This document shows, one piece after another, positions 33,352-43,292 of a stretch of DNA of 64,000 nt (the stretch's first letter is position 1; each line of letters starts with the position of its first letter). The notes under the pieces were generated by a model that made no database searches, was not told the origin of the DNA, and saw only the letters and a program-made list of their open reading frames with translations. Where the stretch lies: NCBI GenBank assembly GCA_045222555.1, contig JBGUYY010000072.1, positions 372,001 to 436,000 of the forward strand, in the 5' to 3' direction. This DNA is from UBA1756 sp045222555 (GTDB lineage: Bacteria; Bacteroidota; Bacteroidia; Bacteroidales; WCHB1-69). The position numbers and the translations under genes are program-made.

Positions 33352-36300
33352 TTATCTTTTAACGATTTTAACGGTGCCCAACACATTCTCGCCGCTGAAG
33401 ATGCGGACGAAGTAGAGTCCGTTGGCGCACTGTGAAAGGTTGAGTTTAGTGGTCTCTTCCGTGATGGTCTGGCTCTCCACCATCTTCCCATACACATCGT
33501 AAACCTTCAGTGAATTGGCTCCAGGATAGGTGCAGGAAATGTGGGTGGTGCCTTCGGTCGGGTTGGGATAGACGGTGATGAAGCCGGTTTCGCCGTTCTC
33601 GTTGATGCCGACTAAAGCAATCACCTGAATCTCAAATTCGTAGGAATCGGAGTTGGTGCCGTCGGTGATGAGGTGGGTGAACGGGATGACCGTCTGACCG
33701 GGAGTGAGGTTGTCGATAGCCACGTTGTACTGTGAAGTGAGGGTGGCACCGGGGATGGCGGTCTGGAAGTTGATGACCGGATCGGTGATGGCAGCGTATG
33801 CGGAGGTGGTCATCAGCGTGGAGGTCACATTCTCGGCCACCATGTTTCCGTCGTTGCGGCTATAGACCGTCACCTTGATGGTTTCGCCCGGGTTGATGTC
33901 GTTGTCGCCGTTGCCTGAGATGATGCTCACGCTGTGGCTGGTTTCGGTGAGGATGACTTCGCCGGCGAATTCCACCACGGTGATGCTGAATTCCATCGTG
34001 CAGGTGTCTTCATCGCTGGTCATGGTGTGGGTGAAAGTCAGCACGGTACCGTCGGGCGCGTCGGAAGCGATCACGACAGAGAACTGGGTGTTGGCCACTG
34101 CATAGCCGGCGATGGTGCCGATGTTCTGCGTAGCGTTGCCGATGGTGGCGTATTCAGAGTCGCAGGTAAGCGTTGAAACCGCGTTGTGAGCCGTGGCACG
34201 GCCGTCGTTGCGGGTGTAAATGCTGAACTGTACGGTCTCATCAGGATTGACATCCTCGTCGCCGTTACCAGTAGTGATGGTGTAGGTCTGGTTTACATCG
34301 TTCAGGTTCACGATGGCAGCTTCCAGCACGGTGATGTTGAAGGAGTAGTTGTCGGAGCCGTGTACGCCTGCATCAGCTGTGTGGAGGAAGGTGATGGTGG
34401 TGTTGTCGGGGGTGTTGGCGTCGATGTCGATGGTAAAGGTGGTGGTGGTAGTGCCGTTGGCGGGGATGCCGGTAATGGTTTGGGTAGCATTGGCGAGGGT
34501 GACGTAGGTGGAGTTGGTGCTAAGGGCAGAGGAGATGTTGGAGAGGTTCGTGTAGCCGGGGTTCTCCGTGGTGATGGTCACTTCGATGGTTTCACCCGGG
34601 TTGATTTCATTGTCGCCATTTCCAACGGTGATGACCACATTGTGGGAGAGGTCGTCCACCCAGCCGGCATGAGCGTTGAAGCTGAAGGTGTAGGTCTGCT
34701 GCATCTGTACGCTTTCCAGCATGTAGTCGGCGGTTACGGTGCAGTTGATAAGCGTGCCGTCAGCAATTTCACCGATTTGGCCGGCGAAGATGCTGGCGAG
34801 GTCGAGGGTCTGTCCGCCAGCGATGGTGGCCACTGTTTCGGTAGCATCGGTGAGGGTGAGGGCGGAAGAGATGGTGGATAGTGTAAGGGTCACATCGTTG
34901 ATGGCTGCGCCGCTGTTGTTTTCAATGGAGACATCGAATGTGGAGGTCTCGCCTTCATAACCGTTGCTGTTGCTGTTCAGACCGGCAGCGGTGATGATGA
35001 TGCCCTCCGGCATGGGAGCGATGCCGCCACCTGCGTTGGTCGGCCAGGTGATGTTATCCAACTTGGCACAGTCTGAACCGTAGGCCGTGTTCTGACCGCT
35101 GTTGTTTCTGACGTAGGCAAACTTGATGGTATGGGTACCTGCAGTGATGGGATAGGCATGATACTGCCAGGTGCAGGTGTCGGTGTAGGTCTGGTTCCAG
35201 CCGCCGCCTGATCCCTGCACACCATTGCTGACCTCCAACTGCTGCACGCCGTCAATGTAGAAACGGAAGAAACCGTAGTTGGCTCTGGCTGCAACTTTGG
35301 AGAAGAAGCTGATTTCACCGTCGGTACAGTCGATGGTGAGTTCGAGGTTGGATTCGGTGTTTCTGCGACCGGCGTTGCCCGACTTGGCATAGTAGCTGCC
35401 GCCGATAGCTTCGTTGGGATCGTTCACGATGGTCCACGGATACTGGCTGTTGTTGGTCCATTCAAACTGGGTGAAGTCGCCAGTTTCCCAATCTTCAGTG
35501 GCCTCTGAGCTGCCGACAGTCAGATAGATGGTGTCGGTGCGGTCAGCATTCGGATCGGTGGCGCTGAAGATGTGGTGGACGTAAGGAATGATGGTGCCTA
35601 CCGGTACGTCGCTACCGATATTGATGGTAAAGTCGGAAGCGTACTGGTCGCCTGCTGCGATGGTGCCTACATTGATGGTGCCGTTGACAACGGCTGCCGG
35701 CGTGTAGTAGGTAGAAAGCTGGGATACCACATCGGGAGCATCGGCACGGCCGGTGTTCTCATCCAAAATGGTAAGTACAACCGTCTCACCCGGGTCGATG
35801 GTGTTGTCGTTGTTGCCGCCGCTGATGGCGTAGCTGTCGCTCACATATACCAGCGTGGGTCTGGCCACTTCGTACACGTTGAGGGTCACCATGTAGGTGG
35901 GCGCGGTGTTGACACCGTCGGAGGCCACATGCGAGAAGACGATCTGCGTGCTGTCGGGCGTGTTGGGATCAATGCTGATATGGTAGATGGTGTTGGCGGT
36001 GGAGTTGGGAGCGATGTAGGGGATGTTTTCGTCGGCATTGGTGATGGTGGCATACGGCGAGGTGGTGCTCAGCACGGAAGATACGTTGATGACGGGATCA
36101 GTGCTGAGGTTTTCTGTGGTGATGGTAAGGTCGATGTTCTCGCCCGGGTTGATGTCGGCATCGCCGTTACCTGTGGTGATGAGGATGTTGTGGCTGATAT
36201 CATTCAGCACTTCCGGTTCGGGAGCGATTTCGCCACCGCCCGGGAAGGTGATGTTGTCCACCCATGCATAGTCGGAGTTGCTGTGTTGGGAGTAGTCTTT

Positions 36301-39300
36301 CTCGTAGGTGAATTTCAGGGTGTGCGTACCAGCTTCAATCGGCCATGAAGAGAATACCCAGCTACCGTTGCCAGAGCGTCGCTCCATCTGAACCCCATCC
36401 AAATAGAAGTAGAAGAAGTCGTAGTTGCTTTCAGAAGAGACTTTGCTATAGTAGCTTACTTCGCCAGCCATGGGGGCATCGATGGTGAGCTGGAGTTCAG
36501 AAGTACTGCTGTTCACGTTGTAGTTACCAGAACGTGCGCAGTAGGTGCCTGCATAGGCACCGGTGTTCACTACCGTCCACGGATATTGGCCTTCGGAAAC
36601 CCAGTCGAACTGGCTCATATCGCCGCTCTCCCAAGTCTCGGTGGCGTTTGCATCGCCCACCACAAGCCAGATGGTATCCACGCGCGACAAAGCAGCGTTG
36701 GTGGTGCTGTAGATGTGGTGGAAGAAGGGCACTAAAGTGCCGTTCGGCACATTGTCGCCAATGGAAATGTTGAAGGTGGAGGTGCATTGTGCCTGTGCGT
36801 TAACGGTGCCGATGTTGATGGCTCCGCTGGTGACAGGGGTGAGGTTGTAATAGGTGGAAAGTTCGGAAACCACATTCATCGCGTTGGCGTGTCCTACATT
36901 TTCATCCATGATGGTGAGGGTGACGTTTTCTCCGGGGTTGATGATGTCGTCGTTGTTGCCGCCTACAATGGAATAGCTGTCGCTGACGTATGCCAGAAGT
37001 GCATCCACTAATACGAGGTCGTAAGTGTAAGTGGTGGTTTCGGCCACACCCTGGTTCAAGTAGCTAACGGTGAAGTCGATGGAGGCGATGTCGCCGTCGC
37101 TGATGGCGTTGCTTACGTTAAGGGCGAAGGAGGCCGTCAGGGTGATTTCTGCGCCACTGTTCACCGTGCCGACATTTTCAGACATGTCGGTCAGGGTGAT
37201 CTGGTTGGAGGAGGTGGTGGCGTTGATGACGGTGTTGGTGGCTGCATCGGGGAAGCGGTTCTCGATGGTGACATCCAGCGTGAGCTGGGCGTTGGCCACT
37301 GCTTGTGCGTTGTTGGTGACGGCCACGTTGGTGATGGTGACGCGTGCGCCTTCACCGGCCATCACATCGATGGTGGTGAAGGTGGTCTTGTAGTTCTGTG
37401 CGGAAGCGGCCAGTTCGTAAGTCTCACCAGCATTCAATGCGGGGAAGGTGAGGGTGCAGTTGCCGTTGGCATCTGTCAGCGTGGCAGTGATGAGGTTCAA
37501 ATCATGGGTCAGGGCCACGTAGCTGTACGGTGCGCCGGTGGCCACTGCGATGGTGGTGGTGCCGTCAATCACCTCGATGGTGTTGGCAACAGGAGCCACG
37601 TTGTCCACGCGAATGGTCATGTCGGCAGGCTGGCCGAGCCACGGCATGACGGACGGGTCGCCCATCAGCTCGTAAATCTCCCAGTAGTATTTTACGTATG
37701 TGTCGCTAGCACCATATTTGGACTGAACCGCCATGTTACCAGCATAGTTGATGGAGCCCTGCGTCACATTCCAGTTGGTGAATGCTTCACCATGGGTGTG
37801 GCACATCTTGTCGTAGGCACCGAGGTTGTTGGCATCGTAAGTGGTAAGGTTGCAGTTGGTACAGTTGGTGCTCAAGTTACCGCTACGAACACCTACTGCC
37901 CAATAGTAGTCGTGGTCCCAATAGGTGTAGTCGGTACCACCGATGTAGCCCACAGCGCCCTTGTTGGTGGCACGCATAATAGCCTCGCCGAAGCATTCGC
38001 TTTCTTCGAACTTGTTAGACTGGCAGCAGTTGCCGACCATGAAGCCGTACTTGCCAGTGTTGCTCAATGAGGAGACGTCGCTGGTCTGGAAGGAGGGGTC
38101 GTACCAGCCAGTGGAGCTGCAGTGTGCAGAATAGTTGGCATAGCCGGTTCCGTTTGAAAGTTTGGTGCGGATGGTGGCGGCATCAGAGCTGGCGTGCGGG
38201 TTGTAGTAGGAGTCGGTGGTGGTGAAGAAGGTGGAGGAATAGTTGTCCTCGAAGTAGTGCATAGCGGGGTTGGCGTGGCTGTAACCATAGTCGCCCGACT
38301 GGCTGTTGTCGTTACCGGCAATAAGCACGCAGCGGTCAAGATAGGTCAGGTCGTTGCCCATGGAGAGCTGCTCGTACTTCATGGTTTTGTCAATCTGCGG
38401 GGTGAGTTGCGCCACGCTCTGTGCGGAAAAACGTCCCCAGTAGCAGTCGGGTACGTTGTCGTTGCCCACTTGGGTGAAGTAGTACAGGTCGGAAACGTGG
38501 CTGTTCATGCTCTGTCCGCTGTAGGTCGGAATCTGTGCCTGGTCGCCCACGAGCAACACGTAAGTCGGTGCCGGGTTGTCGGCAGTAGCGTTGTTGAACT
38601 GGGTGGTGATGTAGTTCTTGATGGCAGTTGTCGTCGTGCCAATCGTGCCAGTATAAGCAATCTCCACGAGGAAGCCCTTGCGGCGTTTCCAGTTGGCGAA
38701 GGCATCTAACTGTCCATTGAACAAATCGTTGGCAATGATGAGCATTTTCACCGGACGGGTGGAAAGCGCGTCGCGGATCTGTGCGCTCTCGATGGTGTTG
38801 ATGAGCTGTGCGGGACGTCCGAACTCGGAACTTCCATATTTGAGCTTCAGATCACGGGTGGCGGCCATGTTCACGTCATCGTAGGTCACCGTGATGGTGA
38901 GTTCTTCGAAAATCGTTACCTCTTTTGTCACGGGGTTCACCTGTACGGGGCAGATGCGGACGTCGGCCATGCAGACGTCACGGGCGATGCCGGCTTTGGC
39001 GATGGAGACCAGCGGCATGCCGTAGTAGTCGTTGGCGCTGTAGGTGGCGGCATCTTTCACAAAAGTGCGCTCGCCCATGTATGACTTGTGGTACAGCGGC
39101 TGTGTCGGATAGAAGTCGTGGCTGATGCCTGCCTCTGCTGCCGTTATGGTGCGGATACGGCCGGCGGTAGAGGTGACATGCACGTCGCCGCATACCGGGA
39201 TCTCGATGGTCTTGATGATAACCGGCAGCTCGGGCTTGCCCACGTTGTCAACAGAAGCAGCGCAGCCTGCCAGCTCAAGACGGGTGAAAACACCGGCGTC

Positions 39301-39447
39301 CGTTGAGATTTCGCTGACCTGAAGGTCGCCGCTGGTGACAGTAAAGGTGATGCCGTTGTCGTTGCTGCTGGTGATGCGGTGCTGTTGCGCCTGCAGGTTG
39401 AGCAGTCCGGTCATGAACAAGGCAATCAAAATGACGATTTTTTTCAT
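33352..39447 (-). CDS. Gingipain-like C25 cysteine protease, T9SS-secreted
   Basis: A 2031-residue surface or secreted protease. Signal peptide (1-20, LNLQAQ), propeptide to about 230, then the C25 catalytic domain (about 232-605): VLLVGDQAQIP, VPDCYWGRF, the catalytic His442 in NYSAHCSSTGW and Cys475 in VGNCCQSNKFEESECFGEAIMRA, which lines up with the gingipain nucleophile region. An Ig-like region follows, then six copies of a repeat starting GGNNDD.INPGE or GNGD.DINPGE, two of them part of about 300-residue units that include a concanavalin-like domain (WESGDMSQFDW...). The last 77 residues form a type A sorting domain (VYPNPTEG ... GLYFVRI ... KIVKR) for type IX export. Substrate preference cannot be read from sequence. 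The paired secretion gene sprA is in this window. Confidence 0.93.
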   Translation of the reverse strand: MKKIVILIALFMTGLLNLQAQQHRITSSNDNGITFTVTSGDLQVSEISTDAGVFTRLELAGCAASVDNVGKPELPVIIKTIEIPVCGDVHVTSTAGRIRTITAAEAGISHDFYPTQPLYHKSYMGERTFVKDAATYSANDYYGMPLVSIAKAGIARDVCMADVRICPVQVNPVTKEVTIFEELTITVTYDDVNMAATRDLKLKYGSSEFGRPAQLINTIESAQIRDALSTRPVKMLIIANDLFNGQLDAFANWKRRKGFLVEIAYTGTIGTTTTAIKNYITTQFNNATADNPAPTYVLLVGDQAQIPTYSGQSMNSHVSDLYYFTQVGNDNVPDCYWGRFSAQSVAQLTPQIDKTMKYEQLSMGNDLTYLDRCVLIAGNDNSQSGDYGYSHANPAMHYFEDNYSSTFFTTTDSYYNPHASSDAATIRTKLSNGTGYANYSAHCSSTGWYDPSFQTSDVSSLSNTGKYGFMVGNCCQSNKFEESECFGEAIMRATNKGAVGYIGGTDYTYWDHDYYWAVGVRSGNLSTNCTNCNLTTYDANNLGAYDKMCHTHGEAFTNWNVTQGSINYAGNMAVQSKYGASDTYVKYYWEIYELMGDPSVMPWLGQPADMTIRVDNVAPVANTIEVIDGTTTIAVATGAPYSYVALTHDLNLITATLTDANGNCTLTFPALNAGETYELAASAQNYKTTFTTIDVMAGEGARVTITNVAVTNNAQAVANAQLTLDVTIENRFPDAATNTVINATTSSNQITLTDMSENVGTVNSGAEITLTASFALNVSNAISDGDIASIDFTVSYLNQGVAETTTYTYDLVLVDALLAYVSDSYSIVGGNNDDIINPGENVTLTIMDENVGHANAMNVVSELSTYYNLTPVTSGAINIGTVNAQAQCTSTFNISIGDNVPNGTLVPFFHHIYSTTNAALSRVDTIWLVVGDANATETWESGDMSQFDWVSEGQYPWTVVNTGAYAGTYCARSGNYNVNSSTSELQLTIDAPMAGEVSYYSKVSSESNYDFFYFYLDGVQMERRSGNGSWVFSSWPIEAGTHTLKFTYEKDYSQHSNSDYAWVDNITFPGGGEIAPEPEVLNDISHNILITTGNGDADINPGENIDLTITTENLSTDPVINVSSVLSTTSPYATITNADENIPYIAPNSTANTIYHISIDPNTPDSTQIVFSHVASDGVNTAPTYMVTLNVYEVARPTLVYVSDSYAISGGNNDNTIDPGETVVLTILDENTGRADAPDVVSQLSTYYTPAAVVNGTINVGTIAAGDQYASDFTINIGSDVPVGTIIPYVHHIFSATDPNADRTDTIYLTVGSSEATEDWETGDFTQFEWTNNSQYPWTIVNDPNEAIGGSYYAKSGNAGRRNTESNLELTIDCTDGEISFFSKVAARANYGFFRFYIDGVQQLEVSNGVQGSGGGWNQTYTDTCTWQYHAYPITAGTHTIKFAYVRNNSGQNTAYGSDCAKLDNITWPTNAGGGIAPMPEGIIITAAGLNSNSNGYEGETSTFDVSIENNSGAAINDVTLTLSTISSALTLTDATETVATIAGGQTLDLASIFAGQIGEIADGTLINCTVTADYMLESVQMQQTYTFSFNAHAGWVDDLSHNVVITVGNGDNEINPGETIEVTITTENPGYTNLSNISSALSTNSTYVTLANATQTITGIPANGTTTTTFTIDIDANTPDNTTITFLHTADAGVHGSDNYSFNITVLEAAIVNLNDVNQTYTITTGNGDEDVNPDETVQFSIYTRNDGRATAHNAVSTLTCDSEYATIGNATQNIGTIAGYAVANTQFSVVIASDAPDGTVLTFTHTMTSDEDTCTMEFSITVVEFAGEVILTETSHSVSIISGNGDNDINPGETIKVTVYSRNDGNMVAENVTSTLMTTSAYAAITDPVINFQTAIPGATLTSQYNVAIDNLTPGQTVIPFTHLITDGTNSDSYEFEIQVIALVGINENGETGFITVYPNPTEGTTHISCTYPGANSLKVYDVYGKMVESQTITEETTKLNLSQCANGLYFVRIFSGENVLGTVKIVKR

Positions 39448-39476
39448 AGGTTAAATTTTTTTATTAATAATTGTCT

Positions 39477-40886
39477 CTATTTCAATGGTTTATAATTTTC
39501 AATCAGATTTTGGAACATCGGGTCGGCGGCCAAAGCGGGCGAGAGTCCGAGAAACATCTCATGCCCCGGATAGTTGATGAGCAAAGCGGTCTTGAAGTAG
39601 TGGTCTGCCTCGGTGAACTGTCCGTTGAGGAAGTGCAGGGCGGCTAAAAAGTAGGGGAGCGTCAACGTCACTTTCTCGTTGTCAAACTGCTCCTCCAACA
39701 GCTCAATTCCCATGTCGCGCAACTCCTTGTTGGCGGTGCAGTACATGGTGAAGAATTTGAGGAACTCCTCCTGATCCTCCGCTTGGCTGAGGGTGTATTG
39801 GAAAAGCTCTTTCACCTTCATGATCTGGTCTTCCCCTTCATAATAGGGGAGAAGGTTGAACAGCAGTTCGAAGCTCTGTGAGTTGAGTGAGAGTGATTTG
39901 CGGATGAAAATCTCAGCTTCGTCCTCGCGGCCGGTCTCCTTCAGGATGGTGATGATGCCCATAATGGCATCGAGGGTGTTGGGTTCGATGCGCAACGCTT
40001 CGTGGTACTTTTCCAACGCCTCATCAGGGCGTCCTAACTCCAGCAGCGAGTCGCCGATGCCAGAAACGGCGTGAAAGTCTTTGTCGTCCAGCTCGTAGGC
40101 CTGTTGGTAGTAGCGGATGGCCTCCTCATACTGCTTCATCTCGAAATAGACATTCCCGATGTTGAAGTAGGCCGTCTCCGCCTCTTCGTCCAGACTGATG
40201 ACATTCTGGTAGGCATCGATGGCACTTTCATATTCTTTCGCCCAGCTGTAGGCCAATCCCAAACCAAACCATGCACACCGGCTCAGCGGATAACGCTCTG
40301 TCAGCTGCGAGAAGAAACGGATGGCATCCTGGTGTTTTGTCTCATCCTCAAAGGCGTACGAAAGAGTGGTGAGCTGTTCTTCGAAGGTCTCATCTTCATC
40401 AATGGCAAAGCAAATATGCTCGAGAGCTCGCTGATATTCACCATGTTGCAGATATTCTTCGCCTAACATGTAGTTCACTTCCGGATGCTCGGGATCAAGT
40501 TTGTACGCCTTTTTCAGCAGCGGCAGCGCATCATTATCGTCACCTGCCACCTTGACAAAAAAGGCCTTCTCCACGTAAAACTCTGCTTCCGGCGGAAATT
40601 CCATCTCGATGCTGTCCAACTCCTGTCCCGCCGTTTCAAACTCAAACTCCATAAGGAGCTTCTTCACTTTCAGGATACGGAAGGCGAAGGAACGGGGATA
40701 GAGGCGGATGCCCAACTCAAGGGCTTCCGTGGCGTACGCAAGGTCATAGTTGAAGATGAGCTCTTCCGCTATCACCTCAAGGTCATCCGAGTCGTAATAT
40801 CCCACCTCGCCGGCATCCGCCTGCGCTTTGAAATTGGTTACTAACTCGTTGATTTGTTCGTCGTTATAGTCTAAATCCTCGTCCAT
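39477..40886 (-). CDS. Tetratricopeptide repeat protein
   Basis: A 469-residue cytoplasmic protein (no signal peptide) built of about ten tandem TPR motifs, for example AETAYFNIGNVYFEMKQYEEAIRYYQQAYE and HAVSGIGDSLLELGRPDEALEKYHEALRIEP around residues 230-300. The N-terminus is acidic (MDEDLDYNDEQ). TPR arrays mediate protein binding; no catalytic domain is present. Its -7 promoter box is at 40909-40916 and the response regulator terminator lies just upstream, so it starts its own transcript, perhaps reading through to the protease gene 30 bases downstream. Confidence 0.92.
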   Translation of the reverse strand: MDEDLDYNDEQINELVTNFKAQADAGEVGYYDSDDLEVIAEELIFNYDLAYATEALELGIRLYPRSFAFRILKVKKLLMEFEFETAGQELDSIEMEFPPEAEFYVEKAFFVKVAGDDNDALPLLKKAYKLDPEHPEVNYMLGEEYLQHGEYQRALEHICFAIDEDETFEEQLTTLSYAFEDETKHQDAIRFFSQLTERYPLSRCAWFGLGLAYSWAKEYESAIDAYQNVISLDEEAETAYFNIGNVYFEMKQYEEAIRYYQQAYELDDKDFHAVSGIGDSLLELGRPDEALEKYHEALRIEPNTLDAIMGIITILKETGREDEAEIFIRKSLSLNSQSFELLFNLLPYYEGEDQIMKVKELFQYTLSQAEDQEEFLKFFTMYCTANKELRDMGIELLEEQFDNEKVTLTLPYFLAALHFLNGQFTEADHYFKTALLINYPGHEMFLGLSPALAADPMFQNLIENYKPLK

Positions 40887-40908
40887 TTCATGCTTTAAAA
40901 TAGATGCG

Positions 40909-40916
40909 CAAAGTTA
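40909..40916 (-). promoter_or_regulatory. -7 promoter box of the TPR gene
   Basis: The minus strand reads TAACTTTG followed by C, a perfect TAnnTTTG, 22 bases ahead of the ATG at 40886. Confidence 0.5.
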
Positions 40917-40950
40917 TGAAAATTTTTCTGAGAAAATGCCAATTTTTCTA

Positions 40951-40988
40951 AATAAAAATCCCGAAAGTAACAAATTTCCTTTCGGGAT
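40951..40988 (-). terminator. Intrinsic terminator of the response regulator gene
   Basis: A perfect 10-bp stem, ATCCCGAAAG/CTTTCGGGAT (40979-40988 with 40958-40967), followed on the minus strand by TTTTTATTT. A second small stem CACAAC/GTTGTG lies just ahead at 40993-41009. Confidence 0.85.
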
Positions 40989-41036
40989 GTTCCACAACAG
41001 AAAGTTGTGTTATGTAAATTAATAAAAATCAGATAT

Positions 41037-41852
41037 TTACTCCTTTGGAGCAGGGATGGGATTGAACTTGGATTTCAGCATGAAACCAGTGCCGTGCACG
41101 TTCTTGATTTCGATGTCGGGCTCATAGCCTTCCACATACTTGCTGCGCTTCGATTTGTCGGTGTTAAGATACTTGGGATCAATGGGTTCGATAGCAAGGT
41201 AGGAGCGCAGTTTGGTGAGGAATACATCCATGCTGCGGCCGGAGGCGTAGTCGTCGTTGCCCCATACTTTGCGCAGGATCTCTTCGCGTTGCACCAAACG
41301 GTTCATGTTCTCGCACAGCAGACGCATCAGCTCGGCCTCTTTGCGGGTGAGGGTGCGCGTTTTCAGCGGGTGCGAAAGCTCCAGATTGGCGTGGTCGAAG
41401 GTGAATTTCCCGAAATGATACACCTCGTTGGTGACTTTGTAAACGGGTTTCACCTTGGCGTGCTGGCGCGTGCGGCGCAGAATGGCCTCGATGCGCAGAA
41501 TCAGCTCCTCTGTCACGAAAGGCTTGGTGATGTAGTCGTCACAGCCCATCTTGAAGGCTTTGATGCGGTCTTCTTTGTCGGTGCGAGCCGTCAGGAACAC
41601 CACGGGAACCTGTTCGTCCACCTTGCGGATTTCTGCCAGCAGCTCGAAACCGCTCTTGCCCTGCATCACGATGTCGAAGACGCAGATATCGTAACGGTGA
41701 CGTTCGAAAGATTCAGCCGCCGCATTGCCATCGCTGAAGTCGCTTACGTTGAATTTCAGGGTTTCTAAATATTCTTTCAATACTTTGCGCAGATTCTGGT
41801 TGTCTTCTACCAACATAATTCTGCCCTTGGATTCTCTTGCTGAAACACTCAT
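41037..41852 (-). CDS. OmpR-family response regulator (RprY-like)
   Basis: A 271-residue two-component response regulator. The receiver domain (about residues 11-125) has the acidic pair in MLVEDNQ, phospho-acceptor Asp60 in CVFDIVMQGKSG, Thr88 in FLTART and Lys110 in DYITKPF. The C-terminal winged-helix DNA-binding domain (about 145-258) shows TLTRKEAELMRLLCENMNRLVQREEIL and SMDVFLTKLRSYL. A segment of about 27 charged residues (222-248) is inserted between the recognition helix and the wing (NVHGTGF), not usual for the family. No histidine kinase is adjacent. A terminator closes the gene. Confidence 0.93.
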   Translation of the reverse strand: MSVSARESKGRIMLVEDNQNLRKVLKEYLETLKFNVSDFSDGNAAAESFERHRYDICVFDIVMQGKSGFELLAEIRKVDEQVPVVFLTARTDKEDRIKAFKMGCDDYITKPFVTEELILRIEAILRRTRQHAKVKPVYKVTNEVYHFGKFTFDHANLELSHPLKTRTLTRKEAELMRLLCENMNRLVQREEILRKVWGNDDYASGRSMDVFLTKLRSYLAIEPIDPKYLNTDKSKRSKYVEGYEPDIEIKNVHGTGFMLKSKFNPIPAPKE

Positions 41853-42044
41853 GTCTATTCGCTATTTTGTACTGTTTTTCAGTTGTTTTTGTATTCTTTT
41901 GTTAACTTTTTACACTACTTTATAACGCATCATTAACATATTTATTGCAATTTTTTTGATAAAAAATAATCATTTTTTCTCACTTTTTTTCAAAAATTTG
42001 AATATGAGATAATTAGAAAAGAAGAAAAAGAATGGATGGAAGCG
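41853..42044. other. Intergenic stretch, nothing definite
   Basis: This AT-rich gap of 192 bases separates the response regulator (minus, starting 41852) from the efflux operon end (42045). It must hold the response regulator promoter, but I see no TAnnTTTG box and no hairpin for the efflux operon. Confidence 0.5.
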
Positions 42045-43280
42045 TTACTCGTAGCGGAGGGCTGTGATGGGATCCATGTTGGCGGCCTTACGTGCTGGAT
42101 ACCAGCCGAAGAAAACTCCGGTGGCTACGCACACGAGGAACGAGATGCCGATGGCCCCTTGGCTGATGACCAACGTCCATTTCAACACGGTGGTGATGAC
42201 GATGGCGAGAATTGAGCCGATGATGATGCCGATGACACCGCCCAACAGACTCAGGATGATACTTTCCGACAGGAACTGCAACATCACATCGCGCCGCTTG
42301 GCACCGATAGCCATACGCAGACCGATTTCCTTAGTGCGTTCTGTTACAGTAACATACATGATGTTCATAATGCCGATACCGCCCACGATGAGCGAGATGG
42401 CCGCGATGGAGGTGAGCAGCAGGGTGAGCACTTGCATCACGTTGCTCATGGCCGACAGGATTTCCTCCTGCGTGCGGATCTCAAAGTCATCTTCATATTC
42501 GTTGTCGGCGTTGGGCTTGATGTTGTGGTTGCTGCGCAGAATATACGTGATTTCGGTGGCAGCCATTTCCGACTCTTCCTCGCTGGTGGCCGAGGCGAAG
42601 AGCATCTGGAAGTTGTTGCGGTTGTTGTTGCCTGAGAATCGGTTCATGATGGTGGTATAGGGCGCCAGCACGATGTCGTCCTGATCCTGCCCCATGCCGT
42701 TTTGTCCCTTCGATGCCAGCACGCCGATGACTTTCATGGGCACCCGCCCGCAGCGGATGGTCTGTCCGATGGGGTTCTCTCCGTTGGTGAATAGCTCGTT
42801 CACCACGGTCTGTCCGATGACGCACACTTTTGCGTTGGTTTTGGTGTGCTCTTCCGTAAACATGATGCCCGAAGAGAGGGTGTATTTACGGATTTCCAAA
42901 TAGTCGGCCGACACGCCCTGCAGACTACCCGAGTGGTTGTTGCCGCCATACACCAGCTGTGCTCCCGCGCTGACCGATGGGGAGATATACCGAACATACT
43001 TGGTGTTCTTTTCCAAAGACTCCAAATCGCGTTTGGTCAGCGACTGTCCGCTGCCCATATCCACGCCGCCTCTCATGCTGCGTGTCGGCATGATCATGAT
43101 CATGTTGGAGCCCATGCCGGAGAACTCAGAGCGCACGCCCTCGGTGGAACTTTTTCCTAAACTCACCATCACAATCACAGAGGCGATACCGATGATGATG
43201 CCTAACATGGTGAGGAACGAACGGCCCTTGTTGCGCGAGAGGGCGGTGAGCGATATTTTGATGAGGTTGATGATGTCCAT
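42045..43280 (-). CDS. MacB-like ABC transporter permease
   Basis: A 411-residue inner-membrane permease of the FtsX/MacB family. An N-terminal transmembrane helix (SRNKGRSFLTMLGIIIGIASVIVMVSL) precedes a periplasmic MacB_PCD domain (about residues 45-280; YISPSVSAGAQLVYGG, VCVIGQTVVNELF), then the FtsX domain with three helices (about 285-305, 340-365 and 375-395) including VTERTKEIGLRMAIGAKRRDVMLQFL. It is the last gene of the tolC-adaptor-ATPase-lipoprotein-permease operon. Substrates of such mechanotransmission exporters are peptides, macrolides or lipoproteins; not decidable here. Confidence 0.94.
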   Translation of the reverse strand: MDIINLIKISLTALSRNKGRSFLTMLGIIIGIASVIVMVSLGKSSTEGVRSEFSGMGSNMIMIMPTRSMRGGVDMGSGQSLTKRDLESLEKNTKYVRYISPSVSAGAQLVYGGNNHSGSLQGVSADYLEIRKYTLSSGIMFTEEHTKTNAKVCVIGQTVVNELFTNGENPIGQTIRCGRVPMKVIGVLASKGQNGMGQDQDDIVLAPYTTIMNRFSGNNNRNNFQMLFASATSEEESEMAATEITYILRSNHNIKPNADNEYEDDFEIRTQEEILSAMSNVMQVLTLLLTSIAAISLIVGGIGIMNIMYVTVTERTKEIGLRMAIGAKRRDVMLQFLSESIILSLLGGVIGIIIGSILAIVITTVLKWTLVISQGAIGISFLVCVATGVFFGWYPARKAANMDPITALRYE

Positions 43281-43292
43281 AGATGATGTCGT

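Noticed and set aside
35572..38070. Two antisense frames within the C25 protease gene, rich in Val and Gly
   Set aside because: They arise from the Thr/Asn/Ala-rich repeats of the protease read on the other strand.
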